Positions 11,401 to 20,400 of a DNA stretch of 64,000 nt are shown piece by piece. Source of the DNA: Lineus longissimus (taxonomy: Eukaryota > Nemertea > Pilidiophora > Heteronemertea > Lineidae); assembly GCF_910592395.1 (NCBI RefSeq), contig NC_088310.1:26863491-26927490 (forward strand). Direction: 5' to 3'. The notes beneath the pieces are model-generated. The model saw nothing but the letters and a program-made list of their open reading frames with translations. It had not been told where the DNA came from and did no database searches. Numbering within the stretch: the stretch's first letter is position 1; each line of letters begins with the position of its first letter. The position numbers and the translations under genes are program-made.

Positions 11401-14400
11401 ACCGCTCGGGTAGACCTCAAATTACGTCCAAAACCCTCGGCGAAGCGCCTCGGGTTTTGGACTGCATTTTCGGTCTACCCGAGCGGTCTTGATTATACAA
11501 CCAATGACCGCCAGCTCGGTATTAATTCCTTAAATGACATTAAGATTACGTGCCATGTCATTATCGATGCTACTCACCACAGCAGGGTTCTCCTGAAGAA
11601 AGAGTTGCAGGAATGACTTGAGTCCTTTGGCAGAGAACGTCTGCTGGGCCAACATCGAGAACATCTCAAGCAGAAGTTGTTGCTTTTCTGAAATGGAAGG
11701 AAATTCATCATAATATATGAGATGATAGATATTCTGGCAGATATGTTACTATAACTGTCATAAGTTAAAATACAGATTACATGTCATCCATTCCAAGTTG
11801 CTGTGACCTCAGACACATTTTACATGTGACTCACTGTTGTCGCATTACCAATTTGAGAACCAAAATGACAGTGATAGGTCAATGTGCTTTCTACGCATTT
11901 AAAATCTACCAGATCAGGTGACTGAGCATCAATTATCATTGTAACGGCAGTAACAGGATATATAATGTGCTATATTATATGATGTGATTGACTTTGTCTC
12001 AAGTCTAATAATCTAGCTTAAATTCAAAGACAAACATACATACCATCACCTTCAAATGCTTTGGAAGATATAACATCATGGAAGCCTAAGAGCAGCACTT
12101 TCACTAGGCCCTGAAATAAGTGTCTTAAGAGAATAATAACCTTTTAAATGCTCATCCAAAACAAAATGATTCGAAATGAAGTTCAACTTTGAAACCTCTA
12201 TGAGTGCTTACATGACCTTAAAACATACTTTAGAATTATGAAAACAGAGGAATAATCATGTGAATTTACCACAGAAATGATGATTATAAACCGACGCAAT
12301 ACCTAAATGTAGTCTGGTATGGTATAGTGTCAACATACAGGACCAAATGTATGGAGAGAGAGAAGGAATGCAGAGGAGAAGACAATATGATTACCTCTCA
12401 GGCATGCTGAATGATGAAGGAAGGTGACAGGGACAACTTGAGCAAGGGAGGATAATGTGTCAGCCTGCAACCATGCACCATCGCATGTACTATCACACTT
12501 ATTTTCACTGGTGTTGCAAGGTGGTTTTAGACATGACTTGCAAATTTCAGGTGAGCCTACAATCTCTTCCAGTGAAATGTTTATGCATTTAACTGATTTT
12601 TCTGCGATCCTGTGTCCAGCTAGAAGCAATTTTTAACATAATCTCTTGCTCTACTTAACCCTTTAATGAATGGTGTACATACCTGACCATAGAGGGCACC
12701 ACAGTTCTGCTTATTCTCCTTAGCCATACCGAGTATCTTTTGAAGCAAACTGATGACAACTTGGTTATAGGTTGTATCTTTTTGGACTGGTATGAGGAGC
12801 TCGAGAACCAGGATACACATCTGGGGGTAGATGAGCAGAGTCTCCAGCTCCTTGCTGTGGCCGATATGATGGCTTCGAGAATGCTTCCATTTGTCTGCAA
12901 CGCAGAATGATCATGTCAAGTCCTCAGTTCAAGCACGTTTCATCAACAAAGGTAAAAAATGTTCTCTAAAATAGTCTTCAAGACAGGTTTGTAGCTAAGC
13001 AGGGGATGATCCACACCACTATAGTGAGTGGAAGTTATTGCCATTGAGTATGGATACATTTTAGATATCAAATTGACCACACAGTTACTATAAGTACGAG
13101 TGAGACTCTACCACCTGATAAACAAAGCTTTATTCTGGTTCTAATAGTGTTATATATTGATTAGATTGATTAGCCACGCCTACCACCACGTGCGTTTTGG
13201 TGACCACGTGACTTAACGGAGAAGTAGGTCAGGAGGAAGGGCCGCGCGAGCTTCTGTCATGGATGAGAGTCATCTTGTATTGTATAGTTTCGGATAACAA
13301 GTATGTTGTGAATAACCTGTCGCATTTGTTAGTGTCTTGTTCTGTATTGGATTGTGGCTGTCATGGAGGAACAACTAACGATGCAGACCCCCAAACACGA
13401 CAATAGAATAGGAGCCACCAACTGACCTTGGCTGGAGTCTGAGTCAGCTGACTCGTCATCAGCTTGGTAAGCTGTATCCACATGAGATGAGAATCCACCA
13501 TCGCTCTCAGAGTTGCTGCCGTCACTCTCCTCAACACCATCATCTCTCAGATGCTGAAAAGTTGGGTAGGATCAGAACAATGGTTATCGAACCTCAGGCT
13601 AACATAACCGGGTACTACTATTCATCAAGTACCAGGCAGGAAACATTGAACAATGCTCTGGCAACGAGTTATAAATGACAGTCCACTGGGAGACACCCTT
13701 TAGAAAAGCTGCTCACAAATCTCACAGTGAAAGGCTCATTTACTTGTCCCGGCATAGGCATCAGGAATCTCAGTTCTATGTCTCATTCAGGGAACGTTAT
13801 AATCATTTTAAATTAAATTTTAATTTAAAATTAAAAAATTAAAATTAAATTAAAAATTTTAATTTTAAATTAAATTTTAAATTTAAAGAATTTGCCCAAG
13901 GTCAAAAGCATTGAGTGACACTCGGGTATCGAACCAAAGATGTCAAGAAAATGAGTCGTAGACCATAACCAAAGTAGACTGTTTACACACCATTAAAGCG
14001 TAACTGTTGGTCTTCAGCATGTCTTCAATGTTTCCTCTTGGGGTGGCACAGTTGAGCAGGTGCATACAAACAGACTTGAACCCAGCCACGTCCTTCGGTG
14101 CATAGTTCTGAAGCAGTGCCTTCACATTGATTATCAGCTGGCTGGGAGCAAATTTCTGAAATTAGTGGAAAAGATGAGTTAGCGATTTGTTCATAGTCTA
14201 TGCTGGGTGTCATTGGGACTCCCACTTGACATCCTTAAGGAGATTAGTTCCAGGTGATAGACCTCAGAGCGGACTATCTCACTGACAGAACATCATTAAC
14301 TTAAACACTTAGTAGACAAAGTGAAAACTAAAACAGACAAATCACATTTCGTCAAACCGTGCAAACATATCAAACACTTTGAAGAGCAATTAAAAAATGA

Positions 14401-17400
14401 AATTTTTCCCAGAGACAAACTGGTGTTGGAATCTATACAGAAATTGAAAACACCCACCTGTTCACCAAAAGTGACATTCTGGCGACAGCATCCTAAGCAG
14501 ATGAGCAAAAGAGACTCCATGACTGTCAACCTCAGTCGAAACATCTCCTGTTGTAAGACCTCCCCCTCATGGATTGACTGCAGGTCCTGCTTCCTCAACT
14601 TCTGGGCAGAGGCGCCCTCTTTCTTGGTGGTCTGACTGGAACTGGTGCTGACACTAGAATCGGCATCCGATGAAGTGGAATCAACTCCACTGGTAAAGGC
14701 AGAGTCAGTTTGCTCAGGGTTGTCTGGAGCAGCATGGGGGACATCGGAAGAATCAGCAGTTTCTGCAAGCACCTGGATAACTTCAACTAAATATTGGTAC
14801 GCCAAACTAGCACCGTCATGTTGTATGAACTTATCTTGGAACGTTGGACTATGGGTGAACAGTTTCTCACAAGAGCTCCACAGAGAGACCATGAAGGATA
14901 ACTTGTCCAAAGGACTGGTTGCAGCGGCTGGTGGAGACTCTGCCCGGAGAGTGCTTGCACTCTCGAAGCTTCCCAAAGTAGCTTCGTTGAGCTCTTTTAA
15001 CTTGTGTAATGGAATCCTAGGACTAACCGGCAAGCTGTTAGAAGATTCATTTGAAGAGCTGCGGTGCAAGAACATGTAATTTGGAAGGGGCCAGTTCGTT
15101 ATGGTAATGTCCAGTAGGACGTCCAAGAAGACCTCAGTTGTGGCACTACACATACTCAAAGCCCGCTTTTTCTGTGATTTAGAAATGTAGCTATCTGATT
15201 CTGCCTCTGTAACAGCATTATCCTTTTGTCCCAAGTCATACCAGCTTTTGGACTGAAACACTTGATCCGTGACTTTTTCATATGAGCCAGCAGACGACAG
15301 TTTTCGAATTCGATTGAGGAGTTTGCCATCATCAAGAACAATTAGCACCTCGAACACTTTCATCACAGCACTTTGTAAGCTTGGCACTTCAAATAACTGA
15401 ATCAGGTGATGCAGGCAGCCATGGTTGTGAAACAGATGTTGCGCTGACTGCGACTGCAGTAGAATCGGTAGAGCACTTAAACAATGCAAGATGACGTTCT
15501 GCATTGTCACGAATTCCGGGCTGTCCACATTGTGTAGCATCCGACGACCCTGTGCGATTGATGGTAGGAAATTTGTGATGAACAATTCCTCCTTCATCCT
15601 TACAGTTCCTTGGCTGACTAGCCGCAGCATGTATTTGGTCACCTGTGACCCAACAGACGAGTTCTTACTGTTTATGAGTGGGTAAAACAGATGTAAACAA
15701 TGCCACTTTTGCTTGGTAAGCTCCCCTTCACTAGCATCGCTAGAGAGGGCACTGTCTGTATCAATGTTTGACCCCGGTAACCTCTCTTTTGACAGCACTT
15801 TAATTTCCTTTGATGAGGATGGAGTGAGGGATGTTAACGTTTTAGAGGAAACAGTGTTATCTGGATCCTCTTCCTCCTCACTGCAGATATCACACGGTTC
15901 AGTGAAGGAATCGGTATTTGCGAGACCCCCACACTGATGAAGCAAAGCCCAGACTGTCACTTTGAGAACATGGCGCCTCACAACGCTACTTCTTGTCTCA
16001 AACTTCTCAAGGAAGGACTTCAGGATCACCTCAGGGAGGACGCAACAGCACATTCCTGCAGTTTCTACACACTGCAGGATTTCCTGGCACAAGAATTTCG
16101 ATTCTAACGTCGGGAAAACTTTAAACAAGAAATGGCTCCAGGTTGCCACTACACACATTTGCTGTCCTGAGAAATCTGAATCAGTCGATGTATTCGATGT
16201 CATGAAACCATCTAAGCTACCGTAACTGTCACTACTCGTGAAAAATGAATCGTACGTTTTCAACGGTAATCCAAGAATGTTATGATGGTGGTGAAGATAC
16301 TTCTGGAACTCACAATGGAAGTGTTTTCGTTTCAAACACTTCATGGCGTGAATGTATTCAACCTTGATTTGCTTCAAGGACACCACAACCTTTTCGACAG
16401 CACCAATAAGCGATCGTGACAATGCACACAGTCCTGCGAATTGACTAGAGTTCGTTTTGGTCTTTACTTTATCGTCGACAAGACGAAGGACACTGTGAAT
16501 GAGTTCAAACCCATGGCCTTCGACAAATTCCGTCACCAGTTGAATGGCATTTTTCAAGGATGATGGGTTTGTTTGTAGGATTCTCAGGAGATTGTGTACA
16601 AGTTGTAGCACCCCCTCTAGAATATCAGCTAAGAGGAATAAGTAGGGTGGGGTTACTTGTTTTTCAGCACTGCCAGTTTCTGTATTCAAACTCTCCATGC
16701 ATATCCGACCGACCTCTAATAGCATCGGGATAGCATCATATGAGAAAAATGACTGGAATCCGTTCTGTGATTGGCAGACCATGAGACACACTGCAACGAT
16801 TAGACGAATAAGGTGCTGCTCGAGGAGAATCATATCACCAACAGACCATCCTGCAGCGAGGTTGAAAATATCCTCCTCTTTATCGTGTAAACTGCGTAAG
16901 ATCTCGAGCAAGCTAGGTAAGAGCGATGAGGGGAGACTTTTCGTCAACAAGTGTGACTCGATATCCCCCTGACATATGTAACTAATCAACTCCACCATCA
17001 ACACACATAAATCAAAGGCAGCAATCTCGTCAAACTCAACGCTCTCCTGGATTTGAAACCTCCCCTTCTGTAATGCAAGCTTCTCTTTCTGCATAATGTG
17101 TGGGAAGAAGCCTAATTCTCCGGCCAGCGTCTTGAATGATTTAACCACATTGATATCTGTTGAGCGCCTCCTGGTGGCTAAATTCTTTGGCATAGGCTTT
17201 GCCGATGAGCCATAAAAGTCTTCAGAGCTTGAATCGGTCTGAGTGTCCATGATGGACTGGCGGCGTTTGGTATAACGTAGGCGGCTACTTGCAACACTTC
17301 CACGCCTGATCTTGCTTGTCCCAGACGGGATGGATATTCTTCTTGTAAGCAAGGGAGCTGGGGGAGGTTGGCCACCTTCTGATCGGTATGGCAGGTTTGC

Positions 17401-20061
17401 AAAGCAGACGTCATATGATGCCAAGTCATCGGACGTCCCTAAAAGTAAGAATTTGAATACATGAACATTTGGTACAGTTTCTCACATTCCATAAAGGTGA
17501 TTCCTGTCACAGCATTAGCCCCATCTCATTAGCAATCATCATCGTAGGTGGTATCATGGTACATACATCGACCTTTGTCATATCTTTGCAATACGCCACT
17601 GGACTCTGCAATTATTTATTTCACTTCTCTCAGAAATGCCATCCAAACCTACCTTTTTTGGCACCTTCTTTCATAGGGGCTCTGCAACACAGTCTTAACA
17701 ATGATACTAACAACTCTCCAAGTTCTCGGTTGCATGTCAAACTCTGCAAAAAGAAAATTGAACTCTCCTTTCAGTTTTCCTCCTTAAATCCATCTCACTG
17801 AGATGGGGAGAAGCTTTAATGAGGCCAGAGGTATGGGCTTGGTCAGGCAAGTGATAAGTTAAAGTTGCCACTTTCTAATTTTCACACTTTTAGTGATGTG
17901 TGACTTGATTCTGTGGCTTGGGAGACGTCTTATTACTTTCTTCAGCAAGTAAACTTTCATCTGACAAGTAAGGCCTTTTGAGTGAGTAATTTTCTCTATT
18001 TCATTTAAAACTACATCCGTATCATGGACATAAATGAAGAATTATATTTCTTCAAATACTGCACGATTTATGGTAAAAGCGTTTGGAGACTATGTTCAAA
18101 AACGTCCCTAAAACGCTATGTTTTACACCCTAAGAGGAGGCAGCTCAGTTATTAGATGAAGACAATACAGACTCACCTCTACTCCAGTATAACTCAGCAC
18201 TTTCAGTATCATCCATCCGCGGTTTCTGAGGAGATACGAGGTCAGGCCAGATGTGTCATCATCATCCACACTCCGGCTGCAGCAGAGATGAACATCAGAG
18301 AGAAACTCGCGGGACAACAGGTTACTCGCACTCTTCATATCACTGAAAAGAATAGGGCAGATGTGATTTTGCATAGTAATCTACAGGATACAAACTTCTT
18401 CAATGAGCAAGTTTATACTTTGACAAGTGGCAGCATTCTACAATGACATTGTATCAGCCTAGTCTGACAACCTAATCTGAACAGCTGATATCTCCCCCAT
18501 GCCCCCTCAATGAAAGGGCAAAGCCTGGGCAAAGCTCCCTGCAAGCATATATCTATGTGATGATCAAAGTCGGGTAAGTTTAGGCCTATTTATCTTCTGG
18601 GTGCAGCTCAGCACTTCAAAGATATTTGATTTGGGGATTTGGAGTTCTATTTTGACAAGCCAAGGGGATGGATAGCACTCCTGCAGAATGCAGAAACACA
18701 CTTTTCATTACTCGAGATCTACAGATCAATCAAAGTTGCACGTTTTCAAGATTTTTGTTGCCCAAATATAATCAAAATGTCATCAAAATCTTTGCTATGA
18801 CCTTCAAAAGGTAATAGAATTTCACAATCATATACTCATATTTTGAACCAGACCGAACATGGTCGAGGTCAAGCAATCTTGCAGTACATATGTATTCGTT
18901 GAAAACATGGATTATTTAGGCCAATGGCAATGACACAGCAGTGACAGGCCAAGCAATGAATTGTAATAATGACCAGGACAGCACTCAGCAGATACACCTG
19001 AATTTCAAATTAGTGAGTTAAGCTTACACAACAATGATTAAGGCTTTAAGACAGAGTTAAAGTACCACCAGTAGTTCACAGTATAAGTATTAGTTCACTG
19101 TAAAAGTACACTAGCTAAAATCCTTGGGAAATCAGTCATTCACTGGGAGAGTGGTTAGAGCATGGAAGGAGGTTTCGACACTCGGAAGGCATAATGCTGT
19201 TTTGTATGTTTCCTTGAGCAAGACACATTTAACCTGAAATTGCTTTGTTCTTTGAATAAGACGTGAGACCAAGGCTTTTTGTACCTGGTGTCTTTGCCAG
19301 AGCAAGTAAAGCACCCAACCAAGTAAGAAAGAACGTCTATGAGTAGCTTGTTATGAGCTCTACCTCTGGCCAAAGACCAAGTCACTGGCCCAATAAACCC
19401 AACTGGAGCCTGACTGTAGTGGCATGGAAAAAAAGCTCTAAAAAAGCTCTAAAAAAGCTCTAGTCAGAATGGTCTGCATAAGAGTCGCCAAATGTCAACA
19501 TTTAGGACAATGTCCTTACCTGCATATCAATAGGCCTACTAATAGCAGACATCATCAATCAAAGTTTGAATGAGACAATAGATTGTGTTATGTTGAAATG
19601 ATATATCGATATTGCAATCATGACATACACCACACCACAAAGGTCACCAGGAAGAAGGGAAAACCTGTGTCTTCCGTTCAGCTGACTTTGAATGACAGTT
19701 CATGAGTGAGCTTGATGAAAATATGTTCCATGTGACCAGTCATTTAACTCTTACAACCAACAAACAAACTGGCCTCATTTTTACAGTCAAATTAATACCT
19801 GTCCCGACATTGTACCAAAAACTAATTCATAGTTCTTGGTATTACACAAGTCAATTGGTTTGGTGTGGAAATCAGCACAACTAAAATCTCTTTCGAATAT
19901 TGTGCCACGTAGAAATCTGAATTTTGGGTAAAACCCAAAGATATAAAGTCTCTGAATTTAGATCTCAGATCAGAGTGATGCACTGTGCTGCATCCTTCTG
20001 AAATACCTTCCCTGAAACACTAAACAGCTCACCTGAACTTGAGGTCATCATCTTCTTCCAT
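88..20061 (-). CDS. LYST: Lysosomal trafficking regulator (LYST), 5' half of gene, 17 coding exons
   Basis: LYST is a giant BEACH-family scaffold that controls size and traffic of lysosome-related organelles (Chediak-Higashi protein). Exons in transcript order: 20061-20033, 18342-18177, 17743-17653, 17438-14458, 14155-13991, 13553-13427, 12894-12683, 12110-12044, 11687-11578, 10692-10251, 8906-8744, 8453-8321, 2418-2247, 1900-1710, 1305-1027, 866-693, 369-88. All junctions are GT-AG and keep phase; the sum is 5784 nt (1928 codons). Landmarks match vertebrate LYST in order: LSREFLSDV near the N-terminus, the polyhistidine stretch FQKYLHHHHNILGL, SDGSNSESDGG acidic region, LHILSLGSKELLFEFWADP in the ConA-like domain, AIDEIGGIGVFLFLYAR and AFLAWKIWENV-like segment at the end. 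The start at 20061 is inferred; the reading frame is open further upstream. BEACH and WD40 exons are expected left of the window. Identification is by recognition, not a computed alignment. Confidence 0.92.
2625..2836 (+). promoter_or_regulatory. Promoter proximal region and 5'UTR exon of nested gene 1
   Basis: The stretch is similar to 5165-5335 upstream of nested gene 2. Shared blocks are GATAT-rich sequence, a GAAAGGAAAC element (2625-2634; GAAAGAGAAA at 5165-5174 in copy 2), a GATTCG...GATTC block and TTGACATTGAT. Both end in a donor of the form AAAG|GTA (2836/2837 here). A pyrimidine-rich acceptor (TTTATTTCAG, ending 3000) follows. This indicates a non-coding 5' exon and an intron of 164 bp. 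The transcription start is not known. Confidence 0.55.
3101..4204 (+). CDS. DuOB-like domain protein 1 with 18-residue repeats and C-terminal CVIL (CaaX)
   Basis: A 367-codon intronless ORF; the second ATG (3104) has A at -3 and matches the start of copy 2 (MHTVTLLII versus MDSLTLLII), so it is probably the true start. Residues about 1-235 form a domain with features of the bacterial dual-OB (DuOB) family: a start strand, FCYLGYEPDDGRIFRPV (compare the G-RC-AG...IRPVS motif), PHSNDDIIV, LSKDEIEDIF, then a second half VGVLQCKRSELSF...DYNLPFTADNRYE and VLVVLSTSRPF...RCYILVVGLV. The tail (about 250-350) carries 18-residue repeats (HHSTLDSGYNQHIRDSLT; DNA spacing 54, 54, then shorter) and ends LLCCCIPRTATCVIL, a cysteine cluster plus CaaX-type terminus. 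Function is unknown; OB folds bind nucleic acid or other ligands. The homology is my recognition, not a search result. The gene is nested antisense in a LYST intron. Confidence 0.8.
   Translation: MMHTVTLLIIVKSYWKRGFCYLGYEPDDGRIFRPVLFKQGLPADDAMCPVPDNLEVGLWYEFELAEHFSIYELSMAETMPHSNDDIIVTPHIKRAPQYFGHTQQRFTIFEALQSLSKDEIEDIFHYNRYVTAGTNCPSVGVLQCKRSELSFNTSSDQKQRILISGDSHDYNLPFTADNRYEMIEYTRSTNRPDETVLVVLSTSRPFSPWCEISGTNKFDPPRCYILVVGLVTKHSLEPSGLSPQQDSYYNVQDSNDSLRHHSTLDSGYNQHIRDSLTHHSTLDSGYHQHIRDSLTHHSTLDSATTNAAETAPCTIPAGTDVTTDTAEILRHISTQDGTYNQHSGESTGDHSNLLCCCIPRTATCVIL
3881..4135 (+). repeat. 54-bp tandem repeats in nested gene 1
   Basis: Units begin CATTCCACTCTGGACAGT at 3881, 3935 and 3989 (exact 54-bp spacing). 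Degenerate units begin near 4042 and 4094, with small length changes that move the unit phase and then restore it. The DNA unit is homologous to the 54-bp unit in nested gene 2 at 6511-7180, but it is translated in another frame. Confidence 0.85.
4205..5160 (+). other. 3'UTR and spacer between the two nested genes
   Basis: No ORF of interest. A candidate polyadenylation signal AATAAA lies at 5095-5100, shortly before the promoter block of the second gene. The region is A+T rich and otherwise featureless to my eye. Confidence 0.5.
5165..5335 (+). promoter_or_regulatory. Promoter proximal region and 5'UTR exon of nested gene 2
   Basis: Contains GAAAGAGAAA (5165-5174), a GAAA-N2-GAAA pair of the type bound by IRF-family factors, next to TATATTG. 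It is followed by GATTCGCGGATTCG and TTGACATTGAT, all paralleled upstream of gene 1. The exon ends at a donor AAAG|GTATAA (5335/5336); the acceptor CCTTTTTCAG ends at 5580. The 5'UTR intron is 245 bp. The immune-factor interpretation is speculative. Confidence 0.5.
5700..8075 (+). CDS. DuOB-like domain protein 2 with very long Gln/Pro/His repeat tail
   Basis: A 791-residue intronless ORF; the start has A at -3 and G at +4. Residues 1-250 are a clear paralogue of nested gene 1: LTLLIIAKANWKGAFCYLGY, RILRPVIFKRGLP, AICPVPRN, FDDVIVKP, IKIEDIFD, CPSVGVLQCKRSQL, FPFTAENKMEV and CYMLVVGLV. These fit the pattern of the dual-OB (DuOB) domain that I know from bacterial proteins. Residues about 257-500 are about a dozen 18-residue units in alternating forms (HSGQLLQPVQHGQTQPQF / HSGQLSHPISRRHCQPPF). 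Residues about 525-780 are 17-residue units (ILNQQHTEPQPGQPLQP), some extended to 30 residues by DVLNEFQQGQPWQP. There is no signal peptide or membrane segment. AATAAA at 8262-8267 is a candidate polyA signal. The tail is low-complexity and probably disordered; function is unknown. Confidence 0.83.
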   Translation: MDSLTLLIIAKANWKGAFCYLGYEPITKRILRPVIFKRGLPQEDAICPVPRNPPLEVGMWCQFELELPSLMGEAYKATLPPHRFDDVIVKPIFKNLHHQSNLFGTQQSYSCNELPPPIYDILQPISKIKIEDIFDPSYVFNNKYVNVGTICPSVGVLQCKRSQLRILVEPNNKLRIVISCPKSGIHTIYKFPFTAENKMEVAHFINSMNSLDETVLILFSTARPLSGYPPEKIFNPPRCYMLVVGLVRKYLFKSFHSAEPGLLHSTSHLKPFHSGQLLQPVQHGQTQPQFHSGQLSHPISRGHYQPPFHSGQLLQPEQHGQTQPQFHSGQLSHPISPRHCQPPFHSGQLLQPVQHGQTQPQFHSGQLSHPISRRHCQPPFHSGQLLQPVQHGQKQPQFHSGQLSHPISRRHCQPPFHSGQLLQPVQHGQHPTPFHFTQLSQPVHHGQYQVLFHCGQLSLPAQHGQYQTPFPFGQLTQPVEQEQHKSPFLSGQLSELVIHGGCWCQSPFHLEQLSKAMQQYQYLLLTGQSLQPILNQQHTALPPGEPLPPILNQQHTEPQPGQSLQPILNQQHTALPPGEPLPPILNQQHTELQPGQSSQPILNQQNTELQPGQSLQPILNQQHTELQPGQSLQPILNQQHTEPHSGQPLQDVLNEFQQGQPWQPILNQQHTEPQPGQPLQDVLNEFQQGQPWQPILNQQHTEPQPGQPLQDVLNEFQQGQPWQPILNQQHTEPQPGQPLQPILNQQHTEPQPGQPLQPILNQQHTEPQSGQPLQPILNQQLSEAEFIWFRG
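6511..7190 (+). repeat. 54-bp repeat array (108-bp higher-order unit) in nested gene 2
   Basis: Units start CATTCCACTCTGGACAG or AATTCCACTCAGGACAG at 6511, 6565, 6619, 6673 and onward every 54 bp. Two types alternate to make a 108-bp unit, which is nearly identical in copies 6511-6942, so amplification is recent. Units after about 7000 are more diverged. Confidence 0.9.
7276..8040 (+). repeat. 51-bp / 90-bp repeat array in nested gene 2
   Basis: The core unit encodes 17 residues (ATCCTGAATCAACAGCACAC is its most constant DNA). Three nearly identical 90-bp units (from about 7640 to 7910) include an extra DVLNEFQQGQPWQP insert. All units are multiples of three, so copy changes keep the frame. 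Confidence 0.88.
8321..10692 (-). CDS. LYST: LYST exons 10-12: first part of the concanavalin-A-like domain
   Basis: Three exons (10692-10251, 8906-8744, 8453-8321) encode a serine-rich linker followed by the ConA-like lectin/glucanase fold found N-terminal to BEACH in this family. Visible signatures are WPPIKTGFSFSLWLRLQSG, LHILSLGSKELLFEFWADP and GQWEHLCVSYHE, which correspond in order to the beta-strands seen in LYST and neurobeachin proteins. Splice phases agree: the 10251 end leaves one base (G) that joins AT of the next exon to make Asp; the 8744 end leaves AG that joins G. The domain continues in exon 2247-2418 after a 5.9-kb intron that holds two other genes. Confidence 0.9.
8907..10250 (-). 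other. LYST intron (1.34 kb)
   Basis: Non-coding sequence between exons 10251-10692 and 8744-8906. I see no gene or clear repeat here; short ORFs on both strands have no family features. Confidence 0.6.
10938..10993. repeat. Diverged single arm of the 11361-11526 palindrome
   Basis: The stretch contains GAGCGGTCTTG, AACCAATGACCGCC and GGTA.AAATT in the same order and spacing as the right arm at 11452-11526, with a deletion near its left end. Confidence 0.5.
11361..11526. repeat. Imperfect 166-bp palindrome (foldback element or MITE)
   Basis: Left arm AATTAATACC...GGTCATTGGTTGTATAATC...GTCCAAAACCC (11361 on) is the reverse complement of the right arm ending GGTATTAATT at 11526. The core GGTCATTGGTTGTATAATCA to GGGTAGAC is perfectly matched; mismatches cluster in two short blocks. 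Outer TTAAT-type ends suggest a miniature inverted-repeat element. No clear target duplication is seen. Confidence 0.75.
11688..13990 (-). other. LYST introns between exons 11578 and 14155
   Basis: Introns 11688-12043, 12111-12682, 12895-13426 and 13554-13990 separate small exons. The first three show nothing recognisable beyond splice sites. The last holds a SINE-like copy with an AT-rich tail (see 13800-13985). Confidence 0.6.
13800..13985 (-). mobile_element. tRNA-derived SINE-like copy with AT-rich palindromic tail
   Basis: Read on the minus strand, a tRNA-like head with a good B-box (GGTTCGATACC) is followed by CCTTGGGCAAATTCTTTA, a motif common in the body of many animal SINEs. It ends in about 85 bp made only of TTAA/AAATT runs (13806-13890). 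The A-box is only approximate (TGGTTATGG). Boundaries are uncertain. Confidence 0.4.
14458..17438 (-). CDS. LYST: LYST giant exon (about 993 codons)
   Basis: This single 2981-bp exon encodes the long alpha-solenoid-like N-terminal region of LYST. It starts after an acceptor at 17439-17440 (TTTTAG) and ends at a GTGGGT donor at 14452-14457. It is rich in leucine helices, with basic/serine-rich segments near its start (TRRISIPSGTSKIRRGS) and acidic/serine-rich stretches (SDASEGEL, SSDADSSVSTSSS) later. The conserved signature with four histidines (KYLHHHHNILGLPL) and the downstream CCCVLPEV motif correspond to MHHHRDLSGL and CCCMDPKS of human LYST as I recall it. In vertebrates this region is split by introns or lies in one large exon depending on the part. 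The reading frame shows no lesion. Confidence 0.92.
17744..18176 (-). other. LYST intron (0.43 kb)
   Basis: Non-coding, bounded by a GTGAGT donor (18171-18176) and a TTTTTGCAG acceptor (17744 on). Nothing else recognised. Confidence 0.6.
18343..20032 (-). other. LYST first intron (1.7 kb)
   Basis: Non-coding. It carries a plus-strand SINE-like copy near 19137-19400 and a short triple repeat of AAAAAAGCTCT at about 19430-19465. No other gene recognised. Confidence 0.55.
19137..19400 (+). mobile_element. SINE-like repeat (tRNA-type head)
   Basis: Begins with GAGAGTGGTTAGAGCATGG, resembling a tRNA A-box region, then GGTTTCGACACTCGG as a degenerate B-box. This is followed by CCTTGAGCAAGACACATTTAA, a motif typical of tRNA-SINE bodies. 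The right end is uncertain. No flanking duplication was identified. Confidence 0.35.
20033..20061 (-). CDS. LYST: LYST putative first coding exon (MEEDDDLKF)
   Basis: On the minus strand an ATG at 20061-20059 opens MEEDDDLKF, followed by a GTGAGC donor at 20027-20032. The AG left at the exon end joins the T of the next exon (18342) to give ...KFSDMKSASNLLSREFL, which lines up with the human LYST N-terminus. The frame stays open upstream for at least 18 codons to a possible acceptor (TTTGTCAG) near 20133, so a longer N-terminus or an in-frame 5'UTR cannot be excluded. An alternative start is the Met in SDMKSASN at 18338-18336. Confidence 0.55.
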
Positions 20062-20239
20062 TTTTGCTCGTTCTTCAAGGTAGATTTTTAGGAAACAGTT
20101 CAAGTACTGCGATCTCTGCTGACAAAGTGAAAAATTTTTTTTTGAACAGATGATCAGCACTAGCTTAAAAGATGATCTGGTTTTAAAACAGGAAAATTTG
20201 AAAAATTTTCAGAATTCTGAACTTGGGAAAAAAATCAAT

Positions 20240-20400
20240 CTGAAGGATGAGGAAAAAATTTCTGAGTCCAAATATTTTTTTCACTTGTTTTTTTTCTGCA
20301 CAAAATGAAGAAACATCATCAGCCCCCAAAAAAATGTTGGCTTTGAAAATTTTTCATAATTTTGAACTTGTGAAAAAATTCAACTCTGATAGATCGAAAA
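20240..20400. repeat. Dispersed repeat shared with 51180-51320
   Basis: Segments such as GAGTCCAAATATTTTTTTCACTTG, CATCAGCCCCCAAAA, GGCTTTGAAAATTTTTCA and ATTTTGAACTT occur in the same order at 51180-51320 in the goosecoid intron, with about 80-90% similarity by eye. This is an interspersed repeat of unknown class. Confidence 0.6.

Larger units (their letters stand above)
10693..11577 (-). other. LYST intron (0.9 kb) containing palindromic repeats
   Basis: Non-coding; contains a 166-bp palindrome at 11361-11526 and a related single arm at about 10938-10993. The 143-codon plus-strand ORF at 11185-11616 runs through the palindrome and has no protein features. Confidence 0.6.

Noticed and set aside
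11185-11616. 143-codon plus-strand ORF in a LYST intron
   Set aside because: It runs through the palindromic element and antisense to a confirmed LYST exon; no protein features.
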